Below the pieces are notes generated by a model that ran no database searches, was not told the DNA's origin, and saw only the letters and a list, made by a program, of their open reading frames with translations. Source: Pelodera strongyloides (taxonomy: Eukaryota > Nematoda > Chromadorea > Rhabditida > Rhabditidae). From it: DNA of 64,000 bases. A program made the position numbers and the translations under genes. Where the stretch lies: contig JAANDG010000125.1 of NCBI GenBank assembly GCA_036852015.1, forward strand, positions 62,001-126,000, given 5' to 3'. Each line of letters begins with the position of its first letter. Positions within the stretch are counted from its first letter, which is position 1. This document shows positions 20,796 through 32,800 of the stretch, piece after piece.

Positions 20796-22463
20796 GGGTG
20801 ACATTGTTTTTGCATTGTTTGAGGGTGAATTTTGTATTTGTTTGAGCTTAGCAATATGTTGAGACTTGGGGTGCTCCCTTGTACAACTCCGAGAACCGCC
20901 CCTTCTCGGGGAATTGGCATTGGAGCAGCTTGAGTTTTTGGCATTGTTTGAGGGTGAACTTTGTATTTGTTTGAGCTTAGAAATATGTTGAGACTTGGGG
21001 TGCTCCCTTGTTCAACTCCGAGAACCGCCGCTTCTCGGGGAATTGGCATTGGAGCAGCTTGAGTTTTTGGCATTGTTTGAGGGTGAACTTTGTATTTATT
21101 TGAGCATAGAAATATGTTGAGACTTATTGTGCTCCCTTGTTCAACTCCGAGAACCGCCGCCGCTTCTCGGGGAATTGGCATTGGAGCAGCTTGAGTTTTT
21201 GGCATTGTTTGAGGGTGAACTTTGTATTTATTTGAGCATAGAAATACATATGTTCAGACTTGGGGTTCTCCTTTGTTCAACTCCGAGAACCGCCGCTTCT
21301 CGGGGAATTGGCATTGGAGCAGCTTGAGTTTTTGGCATTGTTTGAGGGTGAACGTTGACAGTCGAGATCCATCTGAGATTTAGTTATTATGTTTTGGGGT
21401 TTAGTTAGAAGTAGGATAGAGAGCGAGAGTACTTTGCGGTTTTTGTTCTGCTATTCTTTGTTTTCATTGACTTCGTTGGACGATGAGGCTTCGATGCATC
21501 TTCTCGACGTAAGATACCATCCCGTTTGTCGCCAATGAGGAATCCCATTCTGCTGCATAGTTTTGGTTAGTGTGCACCATTATTTGATTTATTGAAATTT
21601 GTTTGCAACACTGAGTGAAGGGTGAACTTTGTATTTGTTTGAGCTTAGCAATATGTTGAGACTTGGGGTACTCCCTTGTTCAACTCCGATAACCGCCGCT
21701 TCTCGGGGAATTGGCATTGGAGCAGCTTGAGTTTTTGGCATTGTTTGAGGGTGAACTTTGTATTTGTTTGAGCTTAGAAATATGTTGAGACTTGGGACTT
21801 GGGGTGCTCCCTTGTTCAACTCCGAGAACCGCCGCTTCTCGGGGAATTGGCATTGGAGCAGCTTGAGTTTTTGGCATTGTTTGAGGGTGAACTTTGTATT
21901 TATTTGGCTAGAAATATGTTGAGACTGGGGTTCCTGTCAACTCCGAGAACCGCCGTCTTCTCGGGGAATTGGCATTGGAGCAGCAGCTTGAGTTTTGGCA
22001 TTGTTTGAGGGTGAACTTTGTATTTATTTGAGCATATAAATATGTTCAGACTTGGGGTGCTCCTTTGTTCAACTCCGAACCGCCGCTTCTCGGGGAATTG
22101 GCATGGAGCAGCTGAGTTTTTGGCATTGTTTGAGGGTGAACGTGACAGTCGAGATCCATCTGAGATTTAGTTATTATGTTTTGGGGTTTAGTTAGAAGTA
22201 GGATAGAGAGCGAGAGGACTTTGCCGTTTTTGTTCTGCTATTCTTTGTTTTCATTGACTTCGTTGGACGATGAGGCTTCGATGCATCTTCTCGACGTAAG
22301 ATACCATCCCGTTTGTCGCCAATGAGGAATCCCATCTACTGCTGCATAGTTTTGGTTAGTGTGCACCATTATTTGATTTTATGAAAATTTGTTTGCAACA
22401 CTGAGTGAAGGGTGAACTTTGTATTTGTTTGAGCTTAGAAATATGCTGAGACTTGGGGTGCTC

Positions 22464-22468
22464 CCTTG
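22464..22468. repeat. Target-site duplication CCTTG, left copy
   Basis: The array reads CTCCCTTG up to the LTR start; CCTTG is repeated at 29805-29809, where the array resumes in the same S-unit phase. Confidence 0.88.
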
Positions 22469-22984
22469 TGTCGCGACCGCGACCACTTTGTCTATATTCT
22501 AATTCACTAATTAGCTCTGTAGTTCACTATTCGGCGCACATGCTACCGTAGTCCACCTTGTTAGCTGTGTATCATTATCGTGTTCTAGAAGCTTCTAACT
22601 TACCTATATTACCTTTCTATTCTTATAACCTTTGTGTTAGGCCTTTGTAGCCGGTTTCTGGCGTGTTAGCCATTGCACCAGTTGGTGCTATTACCCTAAG
22701 GTCCCTACGGGATCACTGCGATTGGTTGGTGGCCATATAAGGCACCAACGACTCGTTCGCCTTATTCTTATTATTGTATTTCTATTCTTTTACTGTAATT
22801 TATTTTATTACTATAACCATCTTATTGATTGGTCTCTTATCACTGCCAACTTTCAAGTGATTATTCGCTGTATTACTGTATACTTATTGTATTTGTGGCT
22901 TAAAGGCCGTGAGACCGGCAATGCTCTATATTTGGTCCTCTTGTATCTCGTCTTGGGTCCTCAGAGAGCTTTTCGGTCTTTACA
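22469..22984 (+). repeat. 5' LTR of copy A
   Basis: 516 bp, TG...CA ends. It closely matches the reverse complement of 29285-29804 and is less similar to the truncated LTR at 25998-26631. Confidence 0.85.
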
Positions 22985-22985
22985 T

Positions 22986-23005
22986 TGGTGCCCCGAACAT
23001 TCGAA
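22986..23005 (+). promoter_or_regulatory. Primer-binding site of copy A
   Basis: TGGTGCCCCGAACATTCGAA begins one base after the LTR. The TGG start is as expected; the tRNA was not identified. The same sequence lies next to the LTR of copy B in inverted orientation. Confidence 0.75.
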
Positions 23006-23128
23006 CCGGTGACCGGGAATAAAACATAAACTTTATTCTCGCTTGCTTAATAAATCATTTATCCATCGAAACCTTGAAATCGTTCTTCTTTCTTTTTAAC
23101 TTGTCGCTTCTTGTCAACTTCGTGCGAG

Positions 23129-25227
23129 ATGGCTCCTGGAAATAACCAACCATTTAAAGCACTTCTTTTGACAGACAACCTCGAAAACTATGCAACCAAC
23201 TTTAAAACCCTTAGTCGTGAAACCACACAACTGCTCGAAACCAATTGGGAGGAACTGCCTGAAAATGACCCCGCCTCCCAGAAGCTAATTAATAAACTAC
23301 TAGCAACTATTCAGAGACTGGAAACAACAGAAAAAGGCTTATACGACAGTATGCTTGAAATTGACTTTCTCCCAGATAGAAACAAAGCAGGACCCCAAAA
23401 CTATGTTGAAAACCATGACACTAGGGGAAACCTACGCACGACAAGAAGAATCCTATATCGACTGAAAACCATTGTTCAAGATAACCAAATGGAATTTAAA
23501 CCTCTGAGAACAACCACAAGAAATGAAACCATAGTGAATACTAACCAAACTTCACACGCCGATTACACGTCGCGAGGAGAGAATGGCCAGGGTCGGATCC
23601 ACGTCGCCGGAAATGGACGAGACGGACACGAGACGGACGGGAACCTGGAACAAAGTGGAGGTAATTCTGAAATGATTAATACTCTCACAACCCCGTTGTG
23701 CATGTCTTTAACCGCACACACTGCACAAACCATTATACAAAACCAACGTTTTGAGCCGGAACCGACGCAAGAAATACATCCCGTTAGAACCATAAACCCT
23801 AAACCTGAATCCCGTTTTGGCTCTGTAACGACCACTCCCAGCATAAGAAGAATACAGGGAGTAAATTTTCGTTTACCTGCAGAAACATTTGCTGAACCGT
23901 CCATTCATAGAAACCATCCCTACGACAACCGCGAGCCAATCCATCGATTTCCCGTACAGGCTACCCGTAACCAACCGACACGATACGAACCTGAAACAGA
24001 ATTTCGATTAGATAAAACCTTGATCGAAGTGGACATCCCGCAATTCGCAGGCGTACCCCACGAATGGGACACGTTTTGGGACGTTTTCCGGCCCATATTC
24101 ATGAAAGAAACTACCCACCCTCAACCAAACTGTCTGTGCTCAGAAAACGATGCAAAGGTCTCGCATTAAAATGCGTTCTACAGTACCCTCAGACCGACGC
24201 ATTCTACAACCAGATTATCGAATCGCTGCAAAACCTTTTTAACGATAACTATACGAAGAAACTTGCATTGTACGCACAGTTTGATGCGATTCCACGGTCC
24301 TCGAACAAAGGAGTCCATTTGCTCAGCACGTACCTGGAATTAAAAGCACTCACAAACCAAATCGAGCGCTACGACAACGTAGATAACGCAGCTTACCGAC
24401 GAGACCTGACGTCCAAATTTCCATACCAAATTATCGAGAAACTGACAATGACCGAGAAATCAAACCGGAGAGAGTGGAATACTGATGAACTACTCGAAAA
24501 CATTAAAATCATTGCTGAATCCCATGCGGACATTGATATAATGCGCGATTTAACCTACAAACGTAACTCGAACTTCGTACCATGCCTATTCTGTAACGTA
24601 ACTGGTCACAGAAGCCGAGAGTGTAAACTAAATATGCCTGCAGTCGTAAAAAGGGAAAAACTGCGAACCAGTAACGCATGTGAGAAATGTTTTGAGCGAG
24701 ACCACAATACGAACCGTTGCGAAGAACCGGATTGCCGAAAATGCAATGGACTTCATAACGAACATATGTGTTTCACATATAAAAGGCGTGAAATCAACCA
24801 CTACGCAAACCAACAAAAGGATTACAGGTCAAACCATAACGGAAACGGATACAACCCAGCAACCAGAAAAACGAACCTGAGAGTCGCAGACGACGGAGAC
24901 CGATACCGCCACGTTCGATCCGACGACCCGCGAATGAAGAGCTCGTTGAACGAAGCGAAACTGAAACCAAACAATGAAAATGCAAAACGGTGGCCAAGAA
25001 ACCAACCAATTGGACGTAACCCAGACACACAACGTGAGTACAGATTGATAAATACACGGAAACCAATAGAAACCTATGAGAAATCACAAACGCTAAACAA
25101 CCGGCAAATAAGAATAGTCAACGTGAACGACTACGAGGACTATTCAAACCACTGCGAAGAGCAAATCGAACATGCAACCTCAAATGGAAGCGAGGAAAAT
25201 GATCGAGAAAGGGTTTTTCGTTGCTGA
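23129..25227 (+). pseudogene. BEL/Pao-like gag, copy A (one frameshift)
   Basis: Start at the ATG within CEMAPGNNQ. The first frame covers a helical N-terminal part, a polar linker rich in N, T, R and E, and the start of a capsid-like region (DIPQFAGVPHEWDTFWDVF). It shifts at about 24090-24100, where copy B has one more C. The second frame continues with the capsid-like part and three zinc knuckles: CLFCNVTGHRSREC, CEKCFERDHNTNRC and CRKCNGLHNEHMC. It ends in a basic, Asn/Arg-rich tail. The FAG...W..F pattern followed by such knuckles is characteristic of BEL/Pao gag. No protease or RT follows. Confidence 0.85.
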
Positions 25228-25997
25228 ACAGCTGAACTGAACCCCTATGAAAAAACCGCAACCAGCAAGCAAAACACAACCTTCGGAAATATTCCAGCCT
25301 TCGGTTATCCGGAACCACTGCAAGCGACCACGCAGAATCCACATTCGGCGCACGTAAAACTGCAAAACCAAACAATTCAATTCAACTCTTGCTGCAACAA
25401 CTAAGCCAAACGGAATGTGAAAAGCACGAGCAAAATAATTATTCTACATATTGTAGGTCAAGGACGGACGCACGGAGGCTAATGTGCTAAGGACACGAAG
25501 CACAACTGAGCGCAGGACGGCAAGGCCTGTTCTCGACAGAGGAGCCAAACTCGCCCGATACTGCTCCATAATTTGCTCAGTAATTCTTAGTTTCTTAGTC
25601 TCTACCATATCTCGTTTTTCTCTATTTTATGTAGCTTAACCTTTTGTTTGCCGGGAGGATGCAAGCAGCGCAAAAACATAAAACAAACCAAAACAAAACC
25701 CTTCAAACCAAAAATAAAATGGGCAAAATTCAAATTAAATATTTGCCCGCGCTCCGCAGGTTGTAGCAACTACGGTAGGAAGCGCGCTCAACCAAGTCTA
25801 GGGATAGCTACTGTACGCTGATTGACTGTAGCGTAGCACTTGTGCAGCGGGCCAATTCGGATACGGTAGTTGTCTTTCGGTAAGAGCGGAGGCCAGTTAT
25901 TCATAGCCAGGACCGCCACGAACTAGACTTATAAACCCTAACCTTAATTATAAAAACCTCACAACCATTAGGGCTGCACTTGCTTGTCTCCCCGGAA
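25228..25997 (+). other. Non-coding 3' part of copy A
   Basis: Where pol would be expected there are about 770 bp without a meaningful ORF. The stretch 25228-25640 is clearly related to 26632-27018 of copy B but noticeably more diverged than the gag region is. Confidence 0.75.
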
Positions 25998-26631
25998 TGT
26001 CGCGACCGCGACCACTTTGTCTCTATTCTAATTCACTAATTAGCTCTGTAGTTCACTATTCGGTGCACATGCTACCGTAGTCTTCCTTGTTAGCTGTGTA
26101 TCATTATCGTGTTCTAGAAGCTTCTAACATACCTATATCAGGGCGCATTCGAGTTGGGCAAAATGCATAAATTTCGCGAAATAATCAGTTCGAGTTCACT
26201 GTTAGCCAGTGTTAGCGCGCAGCGAAATAGCCCGCTCATGGGAGAGACGCAGAGTCTTGGAAATATTTTTTTCCTGGGCTCTCTTATTTGTCAACAATCT
26301 CTCACCCTATCAACTCGAACTGATTATTTCGCGAAATTTGCGCGTTTTGCCCAACTCGAATGCGCCCTTACCTTTCTATTCATATAACCTTTGTGTTAGG
26401 CCTTTGTAGCCGGTTTCTGGCGTGTTAGCCATTGCACCAGTTGGTGTTATTACCCTAAGGTCCCTACGGGATCACTACGATTGGTTGGTGGCCATATAAG
26501 GCACCAACGACTCGTCTCGCCTTATTCTTATTACTGTATTTCTATTCTTTTATTGTAATTGTAATTTATTAACTATAAACCCTTCTTATTGATTGGTCTC
26601 CCGTCACTGCTGACTTACTGCAAGTGATTAT
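25998..26631 (+). repeat. Truncated 3' LTR of copy A, carrying a MITE
   Basis: Starts TGTCGCGACCGCGACC like the other LTRs and matches them to CAAGTGATTA, where homology stops abruptly and copy B begins. The last ~110 bp are missing. A 229-bp inverted-repeat element interrupts it at 26140. Confidence 0.85.
26140..26368. mobile_element. 229-bp MITE inside the LTR
   Basis: Present only in this LTR; the other two run without it from CCTATAT to TACCTTTC. Terminal inverted repeats of about 54 bp begin AGGGCGCATTCGAGTTGGGC and are nearly perfect. There is no ORF. The exact target duplication could not be fixed, perhaps a single T or none. Confidence 0.85.
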
Positions 26632-27018
26632 GAAGCTAGATATGGTAGAGCCTACGAAACAAAGAAATACTTAAGATGAGAGAATTATGGAGCAGTAATG
26701 GACGAATTTTGGCTCCTCAGTCGAGAAGTGGTCCTGGTCTTGCCGTCCTGCTCTCGATTGCGCTTCGTATCCGTATTAGCCTCCGTGCTTCGGTCCGTGA
26801 CCTACAATGCGTAGAATAAACGTTTTGTTCGTCCTATTTATATTCCTTTTGGGTTGCAGTTGTTGAAAAAGAGTTGAATTGTTAGGTTTTGCAGTTTGAC
26901 CTGCACAGAGTGTGGATTCTCGTCGGTGTTTGCGGTGGTTCCGGATGATCGAAGGCTGGAATATTCCCGAAGGTTTGTGGTTTGCTTGCCGGTTGAGGTT
27001 TTTTCATAGGGGTTCAGT
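26632..27018 (-). other. Truncated 3' non-coding part of copy B
   Basis: Homologous to about 25228-25622 of copy A in inverted orientation, with many substitutions and small indels. It ends at the centre of the palindrome, directly against the truncated LTR. Confidence 0.75.
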
Positions 27019-29140
27019 TTAGCAACGGAAAAACGTTTCTCGATCATTTTCCTCGCTTTCGTGTTCTCGATCCGACCCATTTTCTGAGGTTGCATGTTCG
27101 ATTTGCTCTTCGCAGTGGTTTGAATAGTCCTCGTAGTCGTTCACGTTGACTATTCTTATTTGCCGGTTGTTTAGCGTTTGTGATTTCTCATAGGTTTCTA
27201 TTGGTTTCCGTGTATTTATCAATCTGTACTCACGTTGTGTGTCTGGGTTACGTCCAATTGGTTGGTTTCTTGGCCACCGTTTTGCATTTTCATTGTTTGG
27301 TTTCAGTTTCGCTTCGTTCAACGAGCTCTTCATTCGCGGGTCGTCGGATCGAACGTGGCGGTATCGGTCTCCGTCGTCTGCGACTCTCAGGTTCGTTTTT
27401 CTGGTTGCTGGGTTGTATCCGTTTCCGTTATGGTTTGACCTGTAATCCTTTTGTTGGTTTGCGTAGTGGTTGATTTCACGCCTTTTATATGTGAAACACA
27501 TATGTTCGTTATGAAGTCCATTGCATTTTCGGCAATCCGGTTCTTCGCAACGGTTCGTATTGTGGTCTCGCTCAAAACATTTCTCACATGCGTTACTGGT
27601 TCGCAGTTTTTCTCCTTTTTACGACTGCAGGCATATTTAGTTTACACTCTCGGCTTCTGTGACCAGTTACGTTACAGAATAGGCATGGTACGAAGTTCGA
27701 GTTACGTTTGTAGGTTAAATCGCGCATTATATCAATGTCCGCATGGGATTCAGCAATGATTTTAATGTTTTCGAGTAGTTCATCAGTATTCCACTCTCTC
27801 CGGTTTGATTTCTCGGTCATTGTCAGTTTCTCGATAATTTGGTATGGAAATTTGGACGTCAGGTCTCGTCGGTAAGCTGCGTTATCTACGTTGTCGTAGC
27901 GCTCGATTTGGTTTGTGAGTGCTTTTAATTCCAGGTACGTGCTGAGCAAATGGACTCCTTTGTTCGAGGACCGTGGAATCGCATCAAACTGTGCGTACAA
28001 TGCAAGTTTCTTCGTATAGTTATCGTTAAAAAGGTTTTGCAGCGATTCGATAATCTGGTTGTAGAATGCGTCGGTCTGAGGGTACTGTAGAACGCATTTT
28101 AATGCGAGACCTTTGCATCGTTTTCTGAGCACAGACAGTTTGGTTGAGGGTGGGTAGTTTCTTTCATGAATATGGGGCCGGAAAACGTCCCAAAACGTGT
28201 CCCATTCGTGGGGTACGCCTGCGAATTGCGGGATGTCCACTTCGATCAAGGTTTTATCTAATCGAAATTCTGTTTCAGGTTCGTATCGTGTCGGTTGGTT
28301 ACGGGTAGCCTGTACGGGAAATCGATGGATTGGCTCGCGGTTGTCGTAGGGATGGTTTCTATGAATGGACGGTTCAGCAAATGTTTCTGCAGGTAAACGA
28401 AAATTTACTCCCTGTATTCTTCTTATGCTGGGAGTGGTCGTTACAGAGCCAAAACGGGATTCAGGTTTAGGGTTTATGGTTCTAACGGGATGTATTTCTT
28501 GCGTCGGTTCCGGCTCAAAACGTTGGTTTTGTATAATGGTTTGTGCAGTGTGTGCGGTTAAAGACATGCACAACGGGGTTGTGAGAGTATTAATCATTTC
28601 AGAATTACCTCCACTTTGTTCCAGGTTCCCGTCCGTCTCGTGTCCGTCTCGTCCATTTCCGGCGACGTGGATCCGACCCTGGCCATTCTCTCCTCGCGAC
28701 GTGTAATCGGCGTGTGAAGTTTGGTTAGTATTCACTATGGTTTCATTTCTTGTGGTTGTTCTCAGAGGTTTAAATTCCATTTGGTTATCTTGAACAATGG
28801 TTTTCAGTCGATATAGGATTCTTCTTGTCGTGCGTAGGTTTCCCCTAGTGTCATGGTTTTCAACATAGTTTTGGGGTCCTGCTTTGTTTCTATCTGGGAG
28901 AAAGTCAATTTCAAGCATACTGTCGTATAAGCCTTTTTCTGTTGTTTCCAGTCTCTGAATAGTTGCTAGTAGTTTATTAATTAGCTTCTGGGAGGCGGGG
29001 TCATTTTCAGGCAGTTCCTCCCAATTGGTTTCGAGCAGTTGTGTGGTTTCACGACTAAGGGTGTTAAAGTTGGTTGCATAGTTTTCGAGGTTGTCTGTCA
29101 AAAGAAGTGCTTTAAATGGTTGGTTATTTCCAGGAGCCAT
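27019..29140 (-). pseudogene. BEL/Pao-like gag, copy B (one frameshift)
   Basis: Nearly identical in sequence to gag of copy A but inverted. The frame is open from the ATG at 29140 through the capsid-like region and first zinc knuckle, then shifts near 27612 where copy B has one more base than A. The rest (second and third knuckles and basic tail) continues in another frame to 27019. The breaks in A and B are at different places, so each copy is intact where the other is broken. The C-terminal tail has a short insertion relative to A. Confidence 0.85.
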
Positions 29141-29284
29141 CTCGCACGAAGTTGACAAGAAGCGACAAGTTAAAAAGAAAGAAGAACGATTTCAAGGTTT
29201 CGATGGATAAATGATTTATTAAGCAAGCGAGAATAAAGTTTATGTTTTATTCCCGGTCACCGGTTCGAATGTTCGGGGCACCAA

Positions 29285-29804
29285 TGTAAAGACCGAAAAG
29301 CTCTCTGAGGACCCAAGACGAGATACAAGAGGTCCAAATATAGAGCACTGCCGGTCTCACGGCCTTTAAGCCACAAATACAATAAGTATACAGTAATACA
29401 GCGAATAATCACTTGAAAGTTGGCAGTGATAAGAGACCAATCAATAAGAGTGGTTTATAGTTAATAAAATACAATTACAGTAAAAGAATAGAAATACAAT
29501 AATAAGAATAAGGCGAACGAGTCGTTGGTGCCTTATACGGCCACCAACCAATCGCAGTGATCCCGTAGGGACCTTAGGGTAATAGCACCAACTGGTGCAA
29601 TGGCTAACACGCCAGAAACCGGCTACAAAGGCCTAACACAAAGGTTATAAGAATAGAAAGGTAATATAGGTAATTTAGAAGCTTCTAGAACACGATAATG
29701 ATACACAGCTAACAAGGTGGACTACGGTAGCATGTGCGCCGAATAGTGAACTACAGAGCTAATTAGTGAATTAGAATATAGACAAAGTGGTCGCGGTCGC
29801 GACA
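29285..29804 (-). repeat. 5' LTR of copy B
   Basis: About 520 bp, reverse complement of 22469-22984 with few differences. Its outer end abuts the second CCTTG. Confidence 0.87.
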
Positions 29805-32800
29805 CCTTGTTCACCTCCGAGAACCGTCGCTTCTCGGGGAATTGGCATTGGAGCAGCTTGAGTTTTTGGCATTGTTTGAGGGTGAACTAAGTGAACTTTG
29901 TTTACTTTGTATTTGTTTGATCGTAGAAACATGTTGAGACTTGGGGTGCTCCCTTGTTCAACTCCGAGAACCGCCGCTTCTCGGGGAATTGGCATTGGAG
30001 CAGCTTGAGTTTTTGGCATTGTTTGAGGGTGAACTTTGTATTTGTTTGAGCTTAGAAATATGTTGAGACTTGGGGTGCTCCCTTGTTCAACTCCGAGAAC
30101 CGCGTCTTCTCGGGGAATTGGCATTGGAGCAGCTTCAGGTGTTGGCATTGTTTGAGGGTGAACGTTGACCGTCGAGATCCATCTGAGATTTAGTTATTAT
30201 GTTTTGGGTTTAGTTAGAAGTAGGATAGAGAGCGAGAGTACTTTGCCGTTTTTGTTCTGCTATTCTTTGTTTTCATTGACTTCATTGGACGATGAGGCTT
30301 CGATGCATCTTCTCGACGTAAGATCCCATCCCGTTTGTCGCCAATGAGGAATCCCATCTGCTGCTGCATAGATTTGGTTAGTGTGCACCATTATTTGATT
30401 TTATGAAAATTTGTTAACACTGAGTGAAGGGTGAACTTTGCATTTGTTTGAACGTAGAAATATGTTGAGACTTGGGGTGCTCCCTTGTTCAACTCCGAGA
30501 ACCGCCGCTTCTCGGGGAATTGGCATTTTAGCAGCTTGAGTTTTTGGCATTGTTTGAGGGTGAACGTTGACAGTCGAGATCCATCTGAGATTTAGTTATT
30601 ATGTTTTGGGTTTAGTTAGAAGTAGGATAGAGAGCGAGAGTACTTTGCCGTTTTTGTTCTGCTATTCTTTGTTTTCATTGACTTCGTTGGACGATGAGGC
30701 TTCGATGCATCTTCTCGACGTAAGATCCCATCCCGTTTGTCGCCAATGAGGAATCCCATCTGCTGCTGCATAGTTTTGGTTAGTGTGCACCATTATTTGA
30801 TTTTATGAAAATTTGTTTGCAACACTGAGTGAAGGGTGAACTTTGTATTTGTTTGAGCTTAGAAATATGTTGAGACTTGGGGTGCTCCCTTGTTCAACTC
30901 CGAGAACCGCCGCTTCTCGGGGAATTGGCATTGGAGCAGCTTGAGTTTTTGGCATTGTTTGAGGATGAACTTTGTATTTGTTTGATCTTAGAAATATGTT
31001 GAGACTTGGGGTGCTCCCTTGTTCAACTCCGAGAACCGCCGCTTCTCGGGGAATTGGCATTGGAGCAGCTTGAGTTTTTGGCATTGTTTGAGGGTGAACT
31101 TTGTATTTGTTTGAGCTTAGCAATATGTTGAGACTTGGGGTGCTCCCTTGTTCAACTCCGAGAACCGCCGCTTCTCGGGGAATTGGCATTGGAGCAGCTT
31201 GAGGTTTTGGCATTGTTTGAGTGTGAACTTTGTATTTATTTGAGCATAGAAATATGTTCAGACTTGGGGTGCTCCTTTGTTCAACTCCGAGAACCGCCGC
31301 TTCTCGGGGAATTGGCATTGGAGCAGCTTGAGTTTTTGGCATTGTTTGAGGGTGAACGTTGACAGTCGAGATCCATCTGAGTTTTAGTTATTATGTTTTG
31401 GGGTTTAGTTAGAAGTAGGATAGAGAGCGAGAGTACTTTGCCGTTGTTGTTCTGCTATTCTTTGTTTTCATTGACTTCATTGGACGATGAGGCTTCGATG
31501 CATCTTCTCGACGTAAGATCCCATCCCGTTTGTCGCCAATGAGGAATCCCATCTGCTGCTGCATAGTTTTGGTTAGTGTGCACCATTATTTGATTTTATG
31601 AAAATTTGTTTGCAACACTGAGTGAAGGGTGAACTTTGCATTTGTTTGAACGTAGAAATATGTTGAGACTTGGGGTGCTCCCTTGTTCAACTCCGAGAAC
31701 CGCCGCTTCTCGGGGAATTGGCATTTTAGCAGCTTGAGTTTTTGGCATTGTTTGAGGGTGAACGTTGACAGTCGAGATCAATCTGAGATTTAGTTATTAT
31801 GTTTTGGGTTTAGTTAGAAGTAGGATAGAGAGCGAGAGTACTTTGCCGTTTTTGTTCTGCTATTCTTTGTTTTCATTGACTTCATTGGACGATGAGGCTT
31901 CGATGCATCTTCTCGACGTAAGATCCCATCCCGTTTGTCGCCAATGAGGTATCCCATCTGCTGCTGCATAGTTTTGGTTAGTGTGCACCATTATTTGATT
32001 TTATGAAAATTTGTTTGCAACACTGAGTGAAGGGTGAACTTTGTATTTGTTGCTTAGAAATATGTTGAGACTTGCGGTGCTCCCTTGTTCAACTCCGAGA
32101 ACCGCCGCTTCTCGGGGAATTGGCATTGGAGCAGCTTGAGTTTTTGGCATTGTTTGAGGGTGAACTTTGTATTTGTTTGAGCTTAGAAATATGTTGAGAC
32201 TTGGGGTGCTCCCTTGTTCAACTCCGAGAACCGCCGCTTCTCGGGGAATTGGCATTGGAGCAGCTTCAGGTTTTGGCATTGTTTGAGGGTGAACTTTGTA
32301 TTTGTTTGAGCTTAGAAATATGTTGAGACTTGGGGTGCTCCCTTGTTCAACTCCGAGAACCGCCGCTTCTCGGGGAATTGGCATTGGAGCAGCTTGAGTT
32401 TTTGGCATTGTTTGAGGGTGAACGTTGACAGTCGAGATCCATCTGAGATTTAGTTATTATGTTTTGGGTTTAGTTAGAAGTAGGATAGAGAGCGAGAGTA
32501 CTTTGCCGTTTTTGTTCTGCTATTCTTTGTTTTCATTGACTTCATTGGACGATGAGGCTTCGATGCATCTTCTCGACGTAAGATCCCATCCCGTTTGTCG
32601 CCAATGAGGAATCCCATCTGCTGCTGCATAGATTTTGGTTAGTGTGCACCATTATTTGATTTTATGAAAATTTGTTTGCAACACTGAGTGAAGGGTGAAC
32701 TTTGTATTTGTTGAGCTTAGAAATATGTTGAGACTTGGGGTGCTCCCTTGTTCAACTCCGAGAACCGCCGCTTCTCGGGGAATTGGCATTGGAGCAGCTT

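Larger units (their letters stand above)
18904..22468. repeat. Tandem S/L array, left part
   Basis: The S unit is 129 bp (43 codons), for example starting at 19501 and again at 19630, and carries CTCGGGGAATTGGCATTGG and CTTGGGGTGCTCCCTTGTTC. Runs of S are separated by an L unit of about 273 bp that begins GTTGACAGTCGAGATCC and ends near GTTTGCAACACTGAGTGAAG. L starts here at about 18938, 20017, 21354 and 22142. On the minus strand S keeps one frame open across whole runs (up to 271 codons, repeating MPKTQAAPMPIPREAAVLGV). The long frames follow from unit length being divisible by three, so translation is doubtful. The array is cut at 22468 by a retroelement. Confidence 0.92.
22469..29804. mobile_element. 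Palindromic composite of two gag-only BEL/Pao-like elements
   Basis: The insert starts TGTCGCGACCGCGACC and ends with its reverse complement. Copy A (plus) is LTR, gag, non-coding 3' part, then an LTR truncated at about 26631. Copy B (minus) begins there, lacking the last ~376 bp of its internal part and its 3' LTR, and ends with its own 5' LTR at 29285-29804. The 5-bp duplication CCTTG flanks the whole, and removing the insert plus one CCTTG restores a normal 129-bp unit. It therefore entered as one piece, or replaced an earlier insertion without altering its outer ends. Neither copy has pol. Confidence 0.9.

Noticed and set aside
23563..23904. 113-codon frame antisense to gag, present in both copies
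   Set aside because: Conserved only because the two gag copies are nearly identical; no independent support.
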